Shown: positions 26,468 to 35,342 of the stretch, piece after piece | Position numbering within the stretch: the first letter of the stretch is position 1 | How the letters are laid out: every line of letters starts with the position of its first letter | The notes under the pieces: model-generated | What the model saw: only the letters and a program-made list of their open reading frames with translations | Database searches by the model: none | What the model was told of the DNA's origin: nothing | Assembly (NCBI GenBank): GCA_026398535.1 | Contig: JAPLSQ010000019.1 | Location: 1-36,092, forward strand | Length of the DNA: 36,092 nucleotides | Source of the DNA: Candidatus Sumerlaeota bacterium | GTDB lineage: Bacteria; Sumerlaeota; Sumerlaeia; Sumerlaeales; Sumerlaeaceae | Direction: 5' to 3' | Translations under genes and position numbers: made by a program

Positions 26468-27552
26468 GGATGGCGGGCGGTCAGTGGCGTATTCCATGGT
26501 GTGACAAGGACCTTGCAGAAGAACTCGACGCCCGCATTCATGCGGGCCAAGAGGCCGGGCGCGTCCGCGAGCGACACCCGGTGCGAAACCAGCGAATCGA
26601 CCACAAGCGACCCCGCAGCCATGGAGCGGAGCACTTCGGCGAAATCGTTGTCGGCGCCCGTCCAGGAATAGGTTGAGTTCCAGACGGCGGAGATGTTCAA
26701 CTCGCGCCGCATGGCCCGCGACAGGAGCGACGCCGGCAGCGTGACATCCTTGGACGGATTGCCCATGATGATGACTTTGCCGTTGTGGCGCGCGCACTCG
26801 ACAGCCTGAAGCAGGGTGGCCGGGACTCCGGCGCCTTCGACGCACACATGGGCCCCGCGACCCGCCGAGAGTTCCATCGTTTTCCCGACCGCATTGACCT
26901 CCCGCGGGTTGAAGACATCGCAAAAGCCCAGTTGCCTGGCCATCTCGAGTTTTCGTTCCACAAGGTCGAACAAGAGCACCCTGCCGGCTCCCATCGTGCG
27001 CGCGAACTGGGCCTGCATGAGGCCGATGGGGCCGACTCCGAAGATGACAACGATGCCGCCGGGAGCGACGCCGCCAGCCCGCCGCAGCGCGTGGAGGGCG
27101 ACAGCCGCCGGTTCGGTAAACGCCGCCTGCTCCGTGGTTACACCCTCGGGCAAGCGCATGAGGTTGCGCCATGGCGCAACCACATACTCGGCGAACGCGC
27201 CGTCGCTGCGCGATCCGATATAGTCGTAATCCTCGCACTGGGCGAAGCGTCCGGCTTCGCAGGCGGGGCATCTGTTGCACCAGATCAGCGGAAACACGGT
27301 GACCGCGTCACCGGATGCGAACCGTTGGACACCGTCACCCACGGTCTCGACGATGCCGGCGAATTCGTGTCCGCAGGCGAGGGGGAACCGGTATGTGCCT
27401 TTTGAGAAAATTCGCGGAAGATCCGAGCCGCAGACCCCGCACGCACTCACCCGCACCAGCACCTCGCCGGATTTTGTGGAAGGGGTTGGGATCTGTTCCA
27501 GGCGCAAGTCGCCCACGGCGTGGAGTCTCAGGCTGTTCATTGTGCCCGCCAT
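26464..27552 (-). CDS. Zinc-dependent medium-chain dehydrogenase, GatD/sorbitol-dehydrogenase-like
   Basis: 362 residues (ATG 27552; ATG 27540, giving MNSLRLHAVGDL, matches the family start better). It oxidises an alcohol, probably a polyol or polyol phosphate, with NAD. Catalytic zinc ligands lie in CGVCGSDLPR and GHEF, and all four structural-zinc cysteines are present in CNRCPACEAGRFAQC. The GSDLPR block and overall pattern resemble galactitol-1-phosphate dehydrogenase. The NAD site is FGVGPIGLMQAQ. The stop shares bases with the stop of the converging FHA gene, and the start is three bases after the stop of the epimerase fusion upstream, so the two form an operon. Confidence 0.88.
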   Translation of the reverse strand: MAGTMNSLRLHAVGDLRLEQIPTPSTKSGEVLVRVSACGVCGSDLPRIFSKGTYRFPLACGHEFAGIVETVGDGVQRFASGDAVTVFPLIWCNRCPACEAGRFAQCEDYDYIGSRSDGAFAEYVVAPWRNLMRLPEGVTTEQAAFTEPAAVALHALRRAGGVAPGGIVVIFGVGPIGLMQAQFARTMGAGRVLLFDLVERKLEMARQLGFCDVFNPREVNAVGKTMELSAGRGAHVCVEGAGVPATLLQAVECARHNGKVIIMGNPSKDVTLPASLLSRAMRRELNISAVWNSTYSWTGADNDFAEVLRSMAAGSLVVDSLVSHRVSLADAPGLLARMNAGVEFFCKVLVTPWNTPLTARHP

Positions 27553-27555
27553 TTC

Positions 27556-29295
27556 TCAGTGGTTATATTGGGGTTCACGGTTGCGGGTCTCCGCCCCCTT
27601 TTCGGCGGCCCGGCGCAGACGGACCATGTTTGTCTTGAGCGTCCCGCCGCGGCGGAAAAGGCTGCTGGTTCCAGCCACGAGCATGTCGGCTCCCGCCTTC
27701 ACCATCTCCGGGATATTTTCGAAGGAGACATTCCCATCCACGGCGACAAGGATGGGGTGGCCGCGTTGCTCAACAAGCCGGCTGCACTCGGCGAGTTTCC
27801 GGATCCCGTATTCCGCCAGTTTTTGGCCGGCAAAGCCCGGATTCACGGTCATCACGAGAATCTGGCCCAGTTTTTCCCAGACGCAATCGAGCACACAAAA
27901 GGGGGTTCCCGGGTTGAGGGCAACCCCGACCCGTGCTCCCGCCGCCTTGATGAGGTCCAGAGTCCGGTCAAGGTGGATGCAGTTTTCCGCGTGAACGCAG
28001 ACCGACTGGACGCCGATCCTGGCGAGCTCGTTCAGGTACATGTCGTAGTTAGAGACCATGAGATGAACGTCGAAGGGCAACGCCGTGAGGGGGCGGATTG
28101 CGCGGACGACATCCAATCCGATCGTGTGGTTCGGCACGAACAAGCCGTCCATGATGTCGAAGTGGAGGACATCCGCGCCGACGGCCTCAAGGCGCCGCAC
28201 GTCGCGCTCGAGATTGGCGAGATCCGCGCACATCATGGAGGGCGCCACAAGCGCGCGGTATTCGCCTTCGAGCGCATCGTAAAAGGCCCATGCACGCCGC
28301 ACTCCATTTGGCTCGTCATGGCCGGTGTTTTCGGGCGCCTCCGCGCGATTCTGGAAAACCGACTTCAGGTACTGGAGCGAGGTTCTCAGCTGGCCGCCAA
28401 GGAGGGGATCGGAATAGTCGCGCCCCAATTTCGGTCCTCCAACCTCGAAATAGCCGACAAGGGAGTCGACCGGCAGGGTGGCGGCTTCTTCCTCGAGCAG
28501 CGCCCTGACCCGGGCCACGTCGATGACGCCGCGCTCGCGCTCCTTCTGTGAGAATCCGAACGTGCTGTTAAACAATTTGTCGGTATTTTTCAGGTGCAGT
28601 TCACACGTCCATGGCAGGGCGGCGCGCAGGAGTTCCATTCCGTCGTAGACCACCGTGGCGCTGGCGTCGGCGTATCCGTGGGCGATGTCGACGCACAGGC
28701 CGACGCGTGCCGTGTCGCCGGGATGGGCAAGGTGGTAGGCGGCGAGTTCCTGGCACATCCGCGCGGTCTCGTCCGGGAGTGTAGGCGGTTCGGCCAGGCA
28801 CGACATGGGCTCGATGGTCAACCACTGCAATCCCATCTCGCGCGCATAATGCATGAGGTCCTTCATGTGGGCAAGATAATTGGCCATTCCCTGGGGCTTG
28901 ACCCCCATGTGATCGCGCCACACCGATCCGGGATTCGATCCGGCGGCTTTGGCGCCCACGAGCGCCGCCACCTCGATGAGCCGCTCGAAATTGGCGCGCG
29001 CAACCTGTGTCCACGCCTCACCGGGCAGGAAGAAGCCCCCGAGTTCGCGATGGGCGGTGAAAACGCTGGAGATAAGGATTCCGCGCTCTTGGGCGGACTC
29101 AGCGAGCGAGAGGAAAAACGAATCGGGCAACTGGTAGAGTTCGAAAAAGGATCCGAGCTGGACGTGCCGAATTCCCTCATCGGCGAGCACGTCGAAGAAC
29201 CACTCGTAGGAGTAGCGGTGTTCGACCGGATCACTTTTCAACCCGAGAAACAGGGCCGGGATAGAAGGGGCTGGCAACGATTGCAAGGGATTCAC
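27556..29295 (-). CDS. Fusion of xylose-isomerase-type TIM barrel and ribulose-phosphate-3-epimerase-type barrel
   Basis: 579 residues. Residues about 15-300 belong to the AP-endonuclease-2/xylose-isomerase-like barrel family (sugar 3-epimerases and isomerases): HVQLGSFFELYQLP, SSVFTAHRELGG, WLTIEPMSC, GLCVDIAHGYAD, ELHLKNTDK, GYFEVGGPK. Residues about 348-565 are a ribulose-phosphate 3-epimerase: APSMMCADLANLERD, LHFDIMDGLFVPN, FDVHLMV, VCVHAEN, VGVALNPGTP, MTVNPGFAGQK and the catalytic VDGNVS. Metal-binding His and Asp positions of RPE are kept (H and D of LHFDIMDG, H of VHLMV, D of VDGN). Both halves handle ketose substrates, so the fusion may carry out two steps of one pathway, together with the neighbouring dehydrogenase. 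The exact sugar is unknown. AAAGG lies close to the ATG. Confidence 0.88.
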   Translation of the reverse strand: MNPLQSLPAPSIPALFLGLKSDPVEHRYSYEWFFDVLADEGIRHVQLGSFFELYQLPDSFFLSLAESAQERGILISSVFTAHRELGGFFLPGEAWTQVARANFERLIEVAALVGAKAAGSNPGSVWRDHMGVKPQGMANYLAHMKDLMHYAREMGLQWLTIEPMSCLAEPPTLPDETARMCQELAAYHLAHPGDTARVGLCVDIAHGYADASATVVYDGMELLRAALPWTCELHLKNTDKLFNSTFGFSQKERERGVIDVARVRALLEEEAATLPVDSLVGYFEVGGPKLGRDYSDPLLGGQLRTSLQYLKSVFQNRAEAPENTGHDEPNGVRRAWAFYDALEGEYRALVAPSMMCADLANLERDVRRLEAVGADVLHFDIMDGLFVPNHTIGLDVVRAIRPLTALPFDVHLMVSNYDMYLNELARIGVQSVCVHAENCIHLDRTLDLIKAAGARVGVALNPGTPFCVLDCVWEKLGQILVMTVNPGFAGQKLAEYGIRKLAECSRLVEQRGHPILVAVDGNVSFENIPEMVKAGADMLVAGTSSLFRRGGTLKTNMVRLRRAAEKGAETRNREPQYNH

Positions 29296-29619
29296 CTTTG
29301 GTGATTGATATGTTTATGAGTCAACCAAGTTGGCGCAAATATCGTGCATGTCAAGAGCGATTTGTGATTGTTTAATGGCTGGTTTTCGCTTGGTCTGGTT
29401 GTGTTTTGCGGAGTCCTGGGGCGCGGCTGTGGAAAGCATTTATCTATAGCGTTGATGGAACGCTCAAAAAAACGTCACGACCATGCACTTTTCGCTTGAC
29501 TGCCCCCGTCATTCCGTCTTTGTTGCGTATTACCTTGCTCCACAATCAGCTTGATTGAGGCTGGGTTGAATACGAATACGGACGGAAACGTCCACATATA
29601 ATTCAGGAGGAGTACAACT
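29296..29619. other. Divergent intergenic region with dyads, no gene seen
   Basis: These 324 bases separate the epimerase fusion from the beta-helix gene and hold no plausible coding frame. Visible elements are a dyad AGCGTT/AACGCT (29448-29464) and a GGACG-GAAA-CGTCC hairpin with a GNRA-type loop (29580-29593) just before the beta-helix Shine-Dalgarno. These could be operators for a LacI-type regulator or a leader stem; no regulator gene is close enough to support a choice. Confidence 0.5.
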
Positions 29620-30834
29620 ATGAAGCTTGGATCTCAATTTATCGTCGGTCTGGCGCTTGCGGCGAGTTGCCCGCTGGCAAGCGCGGCGTTGCTGGAAGTG
29701 ACGAAGTCCCCCGGACCAGGGCAGTACGGCACGGTGAACGCGGCTCTCACTGTTGCGACCAATGGCGACACGGTCGAGATCATCGACAACAGTTTGCCTT
29801 TCGTCGAGCAGGTGATTATCCAGAACAAGAACAACTTCATCCTGCGCGGCAAGGCGGGGCTAAGCCCGCAGCCGACGATCCAGGGCACGGGCACGGCCAG
29901 CCCCTTTGACGCAGGACTCAAGGTCGCGTTCAGCTACAACAACGCCGTGGACAACCTGCTGGTTCAGGACCTCATCATCAAGGCGGGAACGGGCGACGAC
30001 GTGGTCTGCGACGCCCGGTTCTGGAACGGCGCGACGTTCACCAACGTTACGTTCGACGCGACGGGGGCGAACAATGCGCTGCGCAGCCAGGTTGCCAGCA
30101 CCTTCAACAGCTGCACGTTCCTGAACGGCATGTACCAGATCGAGCACTACTTCGGCGGCCCGATCGTTTTCCATGGCTGCACCATGACCGGCGCGACGGG
30201 CACCTGGGGATTTTACATCAGGGGCGGCTCGGCGACCTTCGACCAGGATTGTTTTCTGTCGGCGAAGAATTCCGCTGCCACGATAGCAATCGAACCCGGG
30301 GCTTCGGATTGGGGTGATCCGTCGATCAGCCTGACCAAGTGCATCGTCACACACGAAGACACCACCGAGCACAAGCTGATCATGATTTGGAACGGCAACA
30401 CCAACGAGACGCAGATGAGGCGTCTGAACGCCGACCAGTGCGACTTCGTGGGCCAGTGGGCTACAACCGCCCGTGGCATCGAAGTTGATAGTGGCGTGCG
30501 CAACGGCGGCACGCAGCTGAGCATCCAGAACAGCATCTGGTGGAACGCATTTGTGCAGGTCTACCAGATCGCCGCGGACAAGGTCACCCCGGCCGCCTTT
30601 GAAGACTACAACGTCTTCAAAGAAGCTCCGGCCGGGCTTGACCCCTACTACACCGCGGGTCCGCACGACACGGTGAACCTTGCCCCCGCTGATCTTCTCT
30701 ACGTCAGCCCCCCGACCGACTACCGGGTGTTCAGCGATTCCGTCGCGGCCACAATGAAGACGGGCGCGACGCCGTATTCCGGGTCCAAGGGTGTTGGTCC
30801 CCACTCGGCTGTGGATTTCTGGCCGCTCTACTGA
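29620..30834 (+). CDS. Secreted right-handed beta-helix protein (pectate-lyase-like)
   Basis: 404 residues with a signal peptide of about 22 residues ending CPLASAA. The next block, GQYGTVNAALTVATNGDTVEI, is the typical opening of parallel beta-helix enzymes such as pectin methylesterases and pectate lyases. Repeating short strands follow (FILRGKAG, LLVQDLIIKAG, ATFTNVTFDATG, STFNSCTFLNG, IVFHGCTMTGATG, ISLTKCIVTHED). The last 100 residues resemble the closing region of DUF1565-like exported helices. No catalytic set is obvious, so it may bind polysaccharide. AGGAGG lies nine bases before the ATG. It precedes a sugar ABC operon in the same direction, with a terminator between. Confidence 0.82.
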   Translation: MKLGSQFIVGLALAASCPLASAALLEVTKSPGPGQYGTVNAALTVATNGDTVEIIDNSLPFVEQVIIQNKNNFILRGKAGLSPQPTIQGTGTASPFDAGLKVAFSYNNAVDNLLVQDLIIKAGTGDDVVCDARFWNGATFTNVTFDATGANNALRSQVASTFNSCTFLNGMYQIEHYFGGPIVFHGCTMTGATGTWGFYIRGGSATFDQDCFLSAKNSAATIAIEPGASDWGDPSISLTKCIVTHEDTTEHKLIMIWNGNTNETQMRRLNADQCDFVGQWATTARGIEVDSGVRNGGTQLSIQNSIWWNAFVQVYQIAADKVTPAAFEDYNVFKEAPAGLDPYYTAGPHDTVNLAPADLLYVSPPTDYRVFSDSVAATMKTGATPYSGSKGVGPHSAVDFWPLY

Positions 30835-30852
30835 CGTCCCTGCCGACAGGTT

Positions 30853-30925
30853 GATGCCGGATGGAACACCGGCATCATTGCTCGAGGCCCGCATCCGGAA
30901 TCGTCACCCTGGATGCGGGCCTTTT
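30853..30925 (+). terminator. Two consecutive hairpins, the second with a T-run, after the beta-helix gene
   Basis: Hairpin 1 is a perfect 8-bp stem (30853-30860 with 30869-30876, 8-nt loop). Hairpin 2 is a perfect 12-bp stem (30885-30896 with 30911-30922, 14-nt loop) followed by TTTT (30922-30925). The second is a convincing Rho-independent terminator; the first may stabilise the mRNA end. Confidence 0.85.
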
Positions 30926-31046
30926 CTCCGTCCGAGATTTGATGACAGCATTCGCAGAACGAGGGTTCAAGGTTTGCATTTCCCATTCGAACACCAACCA
31001 CTGAGGCTGGCCCGACGCCTCTTCGCCCACGGCGGGGAGGCGCGAG

Positions 31047-31940
31047 ATGCGGCGGTATGAACGCTGGGGTTACCTGTTTGTTTCGCCGTGGCTGCTTGGG
31101 TTTCTCGCGTTCACGGCTTTTCCCATCGCGTGCTCCCTTTATCTGAGCCTCTGCCGGTGGGAGTTGATCTCGCCCAACGTCACCTTCGTCGGGATGGCAA
31201 ACTACCGGCAGATCGTCGCCGCCGACCCGCAGTTCTGGAATGCGCTCAGGGCGACGGTGTCCTACGTGGCGGGGGCGGCGCCGCTGGTGATGTTTGCCTC
31301 GTTGGGCGTGGCGTTGCTGCTCAACCTTGACATTCCCGGAATGCGGCTGTTCCGGACGATCTTTTTCCTTCCGGCGCTTCTCTCGGGCACGGCGTTCTGC
31401 TTCCTGTGGCTCAACGTTTTCGACCCGCAGAACGGGCTTCTGAATTCGGCGCTGGCGCCCATCTTCAACCTGCTGGGGATCCCTCTGGCCAGTCTCCCCA
31501 AGTGGATCTACTCGAAGGATTGGGCGCTTTTTTCCATGGTGCTGATGAGCCTGTGGGGAATCGGGCCGGGTATGATCGTGTTCCTGGTTGGGCTCCGCAA
31601 TATCCCCGTCGAACTTATTGAGGCGGCGCTCGTTGACGGCGCCGGATGCTGGCGCCGGTTCATCCACATCACGTTTCCCATGATCACGCCGGCGGTCCTC
31701 TTCAACCTGATCACCGGTCTGATCGCCGGGTTCCAGGTTTTTCTCCCCGCGTTCGTCCTGACGCGCGGTGGACCGCAAGATTCCACCCTTTTCTACGCGT
31801 TGTACATCTGGCAGGTCGCGTTCGAGCAGTTTCGCGCCGGCTACGCCTCGGCGCTCGCGTGGATCCTTTTCCTCGTCATCCTGCTGCTCACGCTCGTTTC
31901 GTTTGGGCTGAGCCGGAGGTGGGTCTATTATGAATCGTAG
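31047..31940 (+). CDS. Sugar ABC transporter permease, MalF/UgpA-like (second importer)
   Basis: 297 residues with the CUT1 opening LFVSPWLLGFLAFTAFPIACSL, six predicted helices, and the EAA loop EAALVDGAGCWRRFIHITFP near residue 190. GGGAGG lies seven bases before the ATG. It starts a three-gene operon with the MalG-like permease and a binding protein. It is clearly similar to the permease at 17384 but not identical, so this is a separate importer. Confidence 0.93.
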   Translation: MRRYERWGYLFVSPWLLGFLAFTAFPIACSLYLSLCRWELISPNVTFVGMANYRQIVAADPQFWNALRATVSYVAGAAPLVMFASLGVALLLNLDIPGMRLFRTIFFLPALLSGTAFCFLWLNVFDPQNGLLNSALAPIFNLLGIPLASLPKWIYSKDWALFSMVLMSLWGIGPGMIVFLVGLRNIPVELIEAALVDGAGCWRRFIHITFPMITPAVLFNLITGLIAGFQVFLPAFVLTRGGPQDSTLFYALYIWQVAFEQFRAGYASALAWILFLVILLLTLVSFGLSRRWVYYES

Positions 31941-32763
31941 CAGCCGCGGCGCCCGCCTGCTCGGACACTTGGTCCTTTGCCTTGGAGGTCTGTTTTTCCT
32001 CGTCCCCTTCGCGTGGATGATCCGCGTTTCCCTGACGCCCGAGTGGCAGCTCGCCTCGGGCCTCAAGCTACTCTACGAGTGGAAGGATCTGGCCTTCGCC
32101 AACTACCCCAAAGCCCTCACCCTTCAGCCATTCTGGCTCTACTTCCTGAACACCTATCTGGTGACCATTCTCGCGCTGGCGGGCGAGGTTTTCGTTTCGG
32201 CCCTGGTCGCCTACGGTTTCGCGCGTTTCGCCTTTCGCGGGCGCGAGGCGCTTTTTCTTCTCGTCCTGAGCACCATGATGATCCCCCCGCAAGTCACGAT
32301 GGTGCCCACGTTCATCCTGTTTCGATGGCTGGGCTGGATCGACACTTTCCTGCCGCTTATTGTCCCCTCCTGGGCGGGTTCAGCGTTCGGCATTTTCCTT
32401 GCGCGCCAGTTCGTGCGGGGGCTTCCGCGCGATCTTGACAGCGCCGCGCTGATCGACGGCTGCGGGCCCTTCGAGGTCTTCCGCCACGTCATCCTTCCGT
32501 TGCTCAAGCCGGCCCTGATGGTGATCGCGGTTTTCGGCTTCATTGGCAGGTGGAACGATCTTTTAACCCCCTTGATCTACCTGAACACCCAGGCGAAGTT
32601 CACCATCAGCCTTGGGCTTCTGGCCTTCCAGGGGCAATACTCCACGCAACTCGGCTACCTGATGGCGGTCTCGGTCACGGCCATGATCCCATGCATCGTG
32701 TTGTTCCTCGTCGCGCAGGACTACTTCATCAAGGGGCTCACCCTGGGGGCGGTCAAAGGATGA
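31930..32763 (+). CDS. Sugar ABC transporter permease, MalG/UgpE-like (second importer)
   Basis: 277 residues, six predicted helices, start LVPFAWMIRVSLTP and EAA-loop region SAALIDGCGPFEVFRHVILP, in which the usual first Glu is replaced (SAA for EAA). The ATG overlaps the preceding gene by 11 bases, and its stop overlaps the binding-protein start (ATGA), so the three are translationally linked. Confidence 0.92.
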   Translation: MNRSSRGARLLGHLVLCLGGLFFLVPFAWMIRVSLTPEWQLASGLKLLYEWKDLAFANYPKALTLQPFWLYFLNTYLVTILALAGEVFVSALVAYGFARFAFRGREALFLLVLSTMMIPPQVTMVPTFILFRWLGWIDTFLPLIVPSWAGSAFGIFLARQFVRGLPRDLDSAALIDGCGPFEVFRHVILPLLKPALMVIAVFGFIGRWNDLLTPLIYLNTQAKFTISLGLLAFQGQYSTQLGYLMAVSVTAMIPCIVLFLVAQDYFIKGLTLGAVKG

Positions 32764-34088
32764 GGGCACGACGGATTTCCCTTGGAAGCATCTTCAAGAC
32801 GGGTTGGGTGCTGGTCACGCTCCTGCTCATTCCGGTCTGGGTGGTCTATCATCTCACGCGGGACCGGTTGCCCGAAGGCATGGTGGAACTGCGCTACGGA
32901 ATGTTCGGGACGGACGAACAGAAGAAGCAGGAATACGAACTGATCCGGCGCTTCGAGACCGCCCACCCCAACATTCGGGTCAAGCTCGAGTGGTGCAGCT
33001 CGGGCAACTACCTGCTGAAGCTGAAGACCCAGATCGCCGGCCGCACGGAACCCGACGTCACGTGGATGGGCGCGCAGTACGTCGAGGAGTTTGCCACGCG
33101 CGGCGCCTTTCTTGCACTCGACCCGGTCATCGCCGCCGACCCGTCATTCCGGCTTGACCAGTATTTCCCCGTCATGGTGAACGCGTTCCGGAGCAGCAAC
33201 GGCGCCCTTTACGGGATTCCGAAAGACAACTCGCCAACTGTGCTTTTCTACAACCAGGATGCGTTTGAGAAGGCCGGAATCCCGCTGCCGCACGACGGGT
33301 GGACTTGGGAAGAGTGCATCGCCGCCGGGAAGAAGCTCACGCGCGACACCAACGGCGACGGCATGCCCGACCAGTTCGGCTACATCGCCCTTTGGGACAT
33401 CCTCTATTTCTACCAGCACGGGTGCTGGATTTTTTCCGGTGACGGCAAGCGCGCGCTTTTCGACACGCCCGAGGCCATCCAAGCCATGAAATTCCGGCGC
33501 GATCTGGCCTACACATACAAGATCACGCCGTCGCCCACCCAGACGGCGGTGCTGATGGCGGGCAGTGGCGGCGGACTGGGGCTCGGCGCCTTCGACCTCT
33601 TTCCCGCCGAGCGCGTCATGATGCTTCCATGCAACCCGGCCATCACGCTGTATTTCAACAAGGTGTGCCGCTTCAAGTGGAGTGTCGCGCCGATGCCGAA
33701 GGGGCCGCTCGACCTCACCATCGTCGACGGCGCCGCGTACCCGATTCTCGCGCGCACCAAACACCTTAGGGAGGCTTGGGAATTCGTCAAATTCCTCGCC
33801 GGACCGGAAGTGCAGGAAATGCGCGTCAAGGCCGGCGACTCGCTGCCCTCGCTCAAGCCAATCGCAGGCAAGTATCTGAGCGAGATGCCCGAAGGCCTCA
33901 AGGCGGGTTACCGCGTGCTCGACAGATCGCGGTCCCTGCCCAAGCACGAGAAGTGGGGACGCATGGAGGCCGACATTTTCCGGGCGTTCGAGAGGATCAT
34001 GACCGACGAAAACCCGACGCCGCCCGAAGTGGAGCTTCCGGAACTCAACAAGAAGTTGCAGAAGATCATTGACGACCCGCTCCTGTAG
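32760..34088 (+). CDS. Extracellular sugar-binding protein (family 1), membrane-anchored
   Basis: 442 residues from ATG 32760, chosen because it overlaps the permease stop (ATGA) and puts one hydrophobic helix (about 13-32, VLVTLLLIPVWVVY) at the N-terminus; there is no lipobox or clear cleavage site, so the protein seems anchored. The body is a family 1 solute-binding protein: ELIRRFETAHPNIRVKLEW, DVTWMGAQYVEEFATRGAF, LYGIPKDNSPTVLFYNQDAFEKAGI, and the calcium-loop-like DTNGDGMPDQFGY. The C-terminal half carries KHLREAWEFVKFLAGPEVQ. It captures an oligosaccharide or similar ligand for the two permeases. An ATPase gene is missing from the operon, as with the other importer. Confidence 0.92.
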   Translation: MRARRISLGSIFKTGWVLVTLLLIPVWVVYHLTRDRLPEGMVELRYGMFGTDEQKKQEYELIRRFETAHPNIRVKLEWCSSGNYLLKLKTQIAGRTEPDVTWMGAQYVEEFATRGAFLALDPVIAADPSFRLDQYFPVMVNAFRSSNGALYGIPKDNSPTVLFYNQDAFEKAGIPLPHDGWTWEECIAAGKKLTRDTNGDGMPDQFGYIALWDILYFYQHGCWIFSGDGKRALFDTPEAIQAMKFRRDLAYTYKITPSPTQTAVLMAGSGGGLGLGAFDLFPAERVMMLPCNPAITLYFNKVCRFKWSVAPMPKGPLDLTIVDGAAYPILARTKHLREAWEFVKFLAGPEVQEMRVKAGDSLPSLKPIAGKYLSEMPEGLKAGYRVLDRSRSLPKHEKWGRMEADIFRAFERIMTDENPTPPEVELPELNKKLQKIIDDPLL

Positions 34089-34115
34089 CCCGGTCGGCCC
34101 GCCTCAAGCCGAAAG

Positions 34116-34157
34116 GCGCGCGGGACGCGCGCGGTCCCAGGGGGGCTTTCGCCCCCC
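34116..34157. terminator. GC-rich stem-loops in the convergent gap after the binding protein
   Basis: GCGCG/CGCGC (34116-34120 with 34126-34130) and GGGGGGC/GCCCCCC (34140-34146 with 34151-34157, loop TTTC) lie between the binding-protein stop and the converging SUMF1-gene stop. No T-run follows in either direction, so they are terminator candidates of the GC-rich, T-poor kind. A C-run and a CA dinucleotide run follow to 34171. Confidence 0.45.
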
Positions 34158-34217
34158 CCCCCACACACACCAAGGGATCAAGGCTCCCAGTGGGGTGGGA
34201 GACTTGCGGAACAGAAG

Positions 34218-35342
34218 CTACCGGACAACCCGAAACCCGATGTAGATGCGCCTGTCGTCCGGGTAGGAGGCGAGGCGACTTGCCGAACGGCAGTCCCTAG
34301 GATTGTAGGCCCAATCGCCGCCGCGAAACACGCGATGGCTTCCAGCCGTACTGACCCACGCGCTGCCGTCCGCGGGCGCGCCAGTATAATTTTCATGATA
34401 CCCGTCCTCGCACCAATCCGACACATTACCGTGCATGTCGAACAGGCCGAACGCGTTGGGCAGCTTGCCGCCCACCGGTTTCGTGCCATAGGGCGAGTTG
34501 TTCCCACAATACCAAGCGTAGTCGCCCAAGTTGCACAGCGTACTGCATTGGTAGTCGCTGCAATCGGAATTCCCGAAACAGAACCGCGTCTGGCTGCCCG
34601 CTCGGCAGGCGTATTCCCATTCCGCCTCACTCGGCAGGCGGAAGGTGGCCGGGCCCTGGCTGGTGGAGGCAATGTGAGCGTTCAACTTATCCAGAAAGCC
34701 GTTCGTGCCACGGATGTCGTTCCACGAAACATTGTAAACGGGATAGTTGTCGCCTACGCCTGCATCATGGGCCGGATTTGTTTCCATGAGCGCGACCCAT
34801 TGTCGTTGCGTAACTTTGAACTTGCCCATGCTGAAGCCGTTCGCGAAGGTCACGGTGTGGGCGGGATACTCGTCCGGATCACTCCAACCGCTGTCGTTGG
34901 CGTTGGCGCCCATTTGGAAGTTCTCTGCCGCCACCGAGACCATCTCCAGCGGCACATTGCCCGGCAGGAACACGCCGTCGATGCCGATGACCTTGGCCCG
35001 GGCCTGGGTGGTCACTATTTTCGTCGTCGGGAGGTCGGCTTTGGCGTTGTACGCGATTGTCTTGGAGCCGTCGGTGGTCACCGAACCCGCGTCGCCCGTC
35101 ACGTTCGCGTCCTGGGGAACGATGCTCCACGATATGGCGTCGTCGGTGGAGACCAGGATGGCGACGCGCGTGGCGGCCGTGGCGCCGGTGAGTTCGTAGG
35201 TAATGTCCACCACCAACCCTTCCTCGTGCTGGCTGGCGTGCCCGTTCGAGACGATTGGCTCGGTGGCCGCGGGCGTCGCGCCCAGCCAGGCCACGACGCC
35301 GCAAAGCACCGCCATTGGGAGGAAACGCAAACGAGCCTTCAT
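34218..35342 (-). CDS. Secreted SUMF1/FGE-sulfatase-fold protein with N-terminal Ig-like domain
   Basis: 374 residues from ATG 35342, with GGGAGGG upstream and an ATGA overlap with the stop of the small gene before it. A signal peptide (about 1-26) is followed by an Ig-like domain (about 30-110; VVDITYELTGA, VTTDGSKTIAYNA) found with this fold in exported PVC proteins. The SUMF1 domain (about 125-374) has FQMGANANDS, GKFKVTQRQWVALM, YPVYNVSWNDI, FRLPSEAEWEYACRAG, FGLFDMHGNVSDWCEDGY, HRVFRGGDWAY and IGFRVVR. The catalytic copper-binding Cys pair of true formylglycine-generating enzymes is not seen: only C351 is found in the DCRSASR segment. So a binding or structural role is more likely than sulfatase activation. 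Confidence 0.88.
   Translation of the reverse strand: MKARLRFLPMAVLCGVVAWLGATPAATEPIVSNGHASQHEEGLVVDITYELTGATAATRVAILVSTDDAISWSIVPQDANVTGDAGSVTTDGSKTIAYNAKADLPTTKIVTTQARAKVIGIDGVFLPGNVPLEMVSVAAENFQMGANANDSGWSDPDEYPAHTVTFANGFSMGKFKVTQRQWVALMETNPAHDAGVGDNYPVYNVSWNDIRGTNGFLDKLNAHIASTSQGPATFRLPSEAEWEYACRAGSQTRFCFGNSDCSDYQCSTLCNLGDYAWYCGNNSPYGTKPVGGKLPNAFGLFDMHGNVSDWCEDGYHENYTGAPADGSAWVSTAGSHRVFRGGDWAYNPRDCRSASRLASYPDDRRIYIGFRVVR

Noticed and set aside
27520..28551. 343-codon plus-strand frame opposite the epimerase fusion
   Set aside because: The minus strand carries two recognisable barrels with catalytic motifs; this frame has none.
29597..29602. Perfect TATAAT before the beta-helix gene
   Set aside because: Transcription would begin inside the Shine-Dalgarno, and no -35 box lies at the right distance.
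30828..32066. Long minus-strand frame rich in Arg, Pro, Gln and Glu
   Set aside because: It lies opposite the ABC permease genes, has low-complexity charged composition typical of a GC-rich shadow frame, and shows no domain.
34161..34171. CA dinucleotide run after the poly-C tract
   Set aside because: It is too short to claim as a functional microsatellite and lies in a convergent gap.
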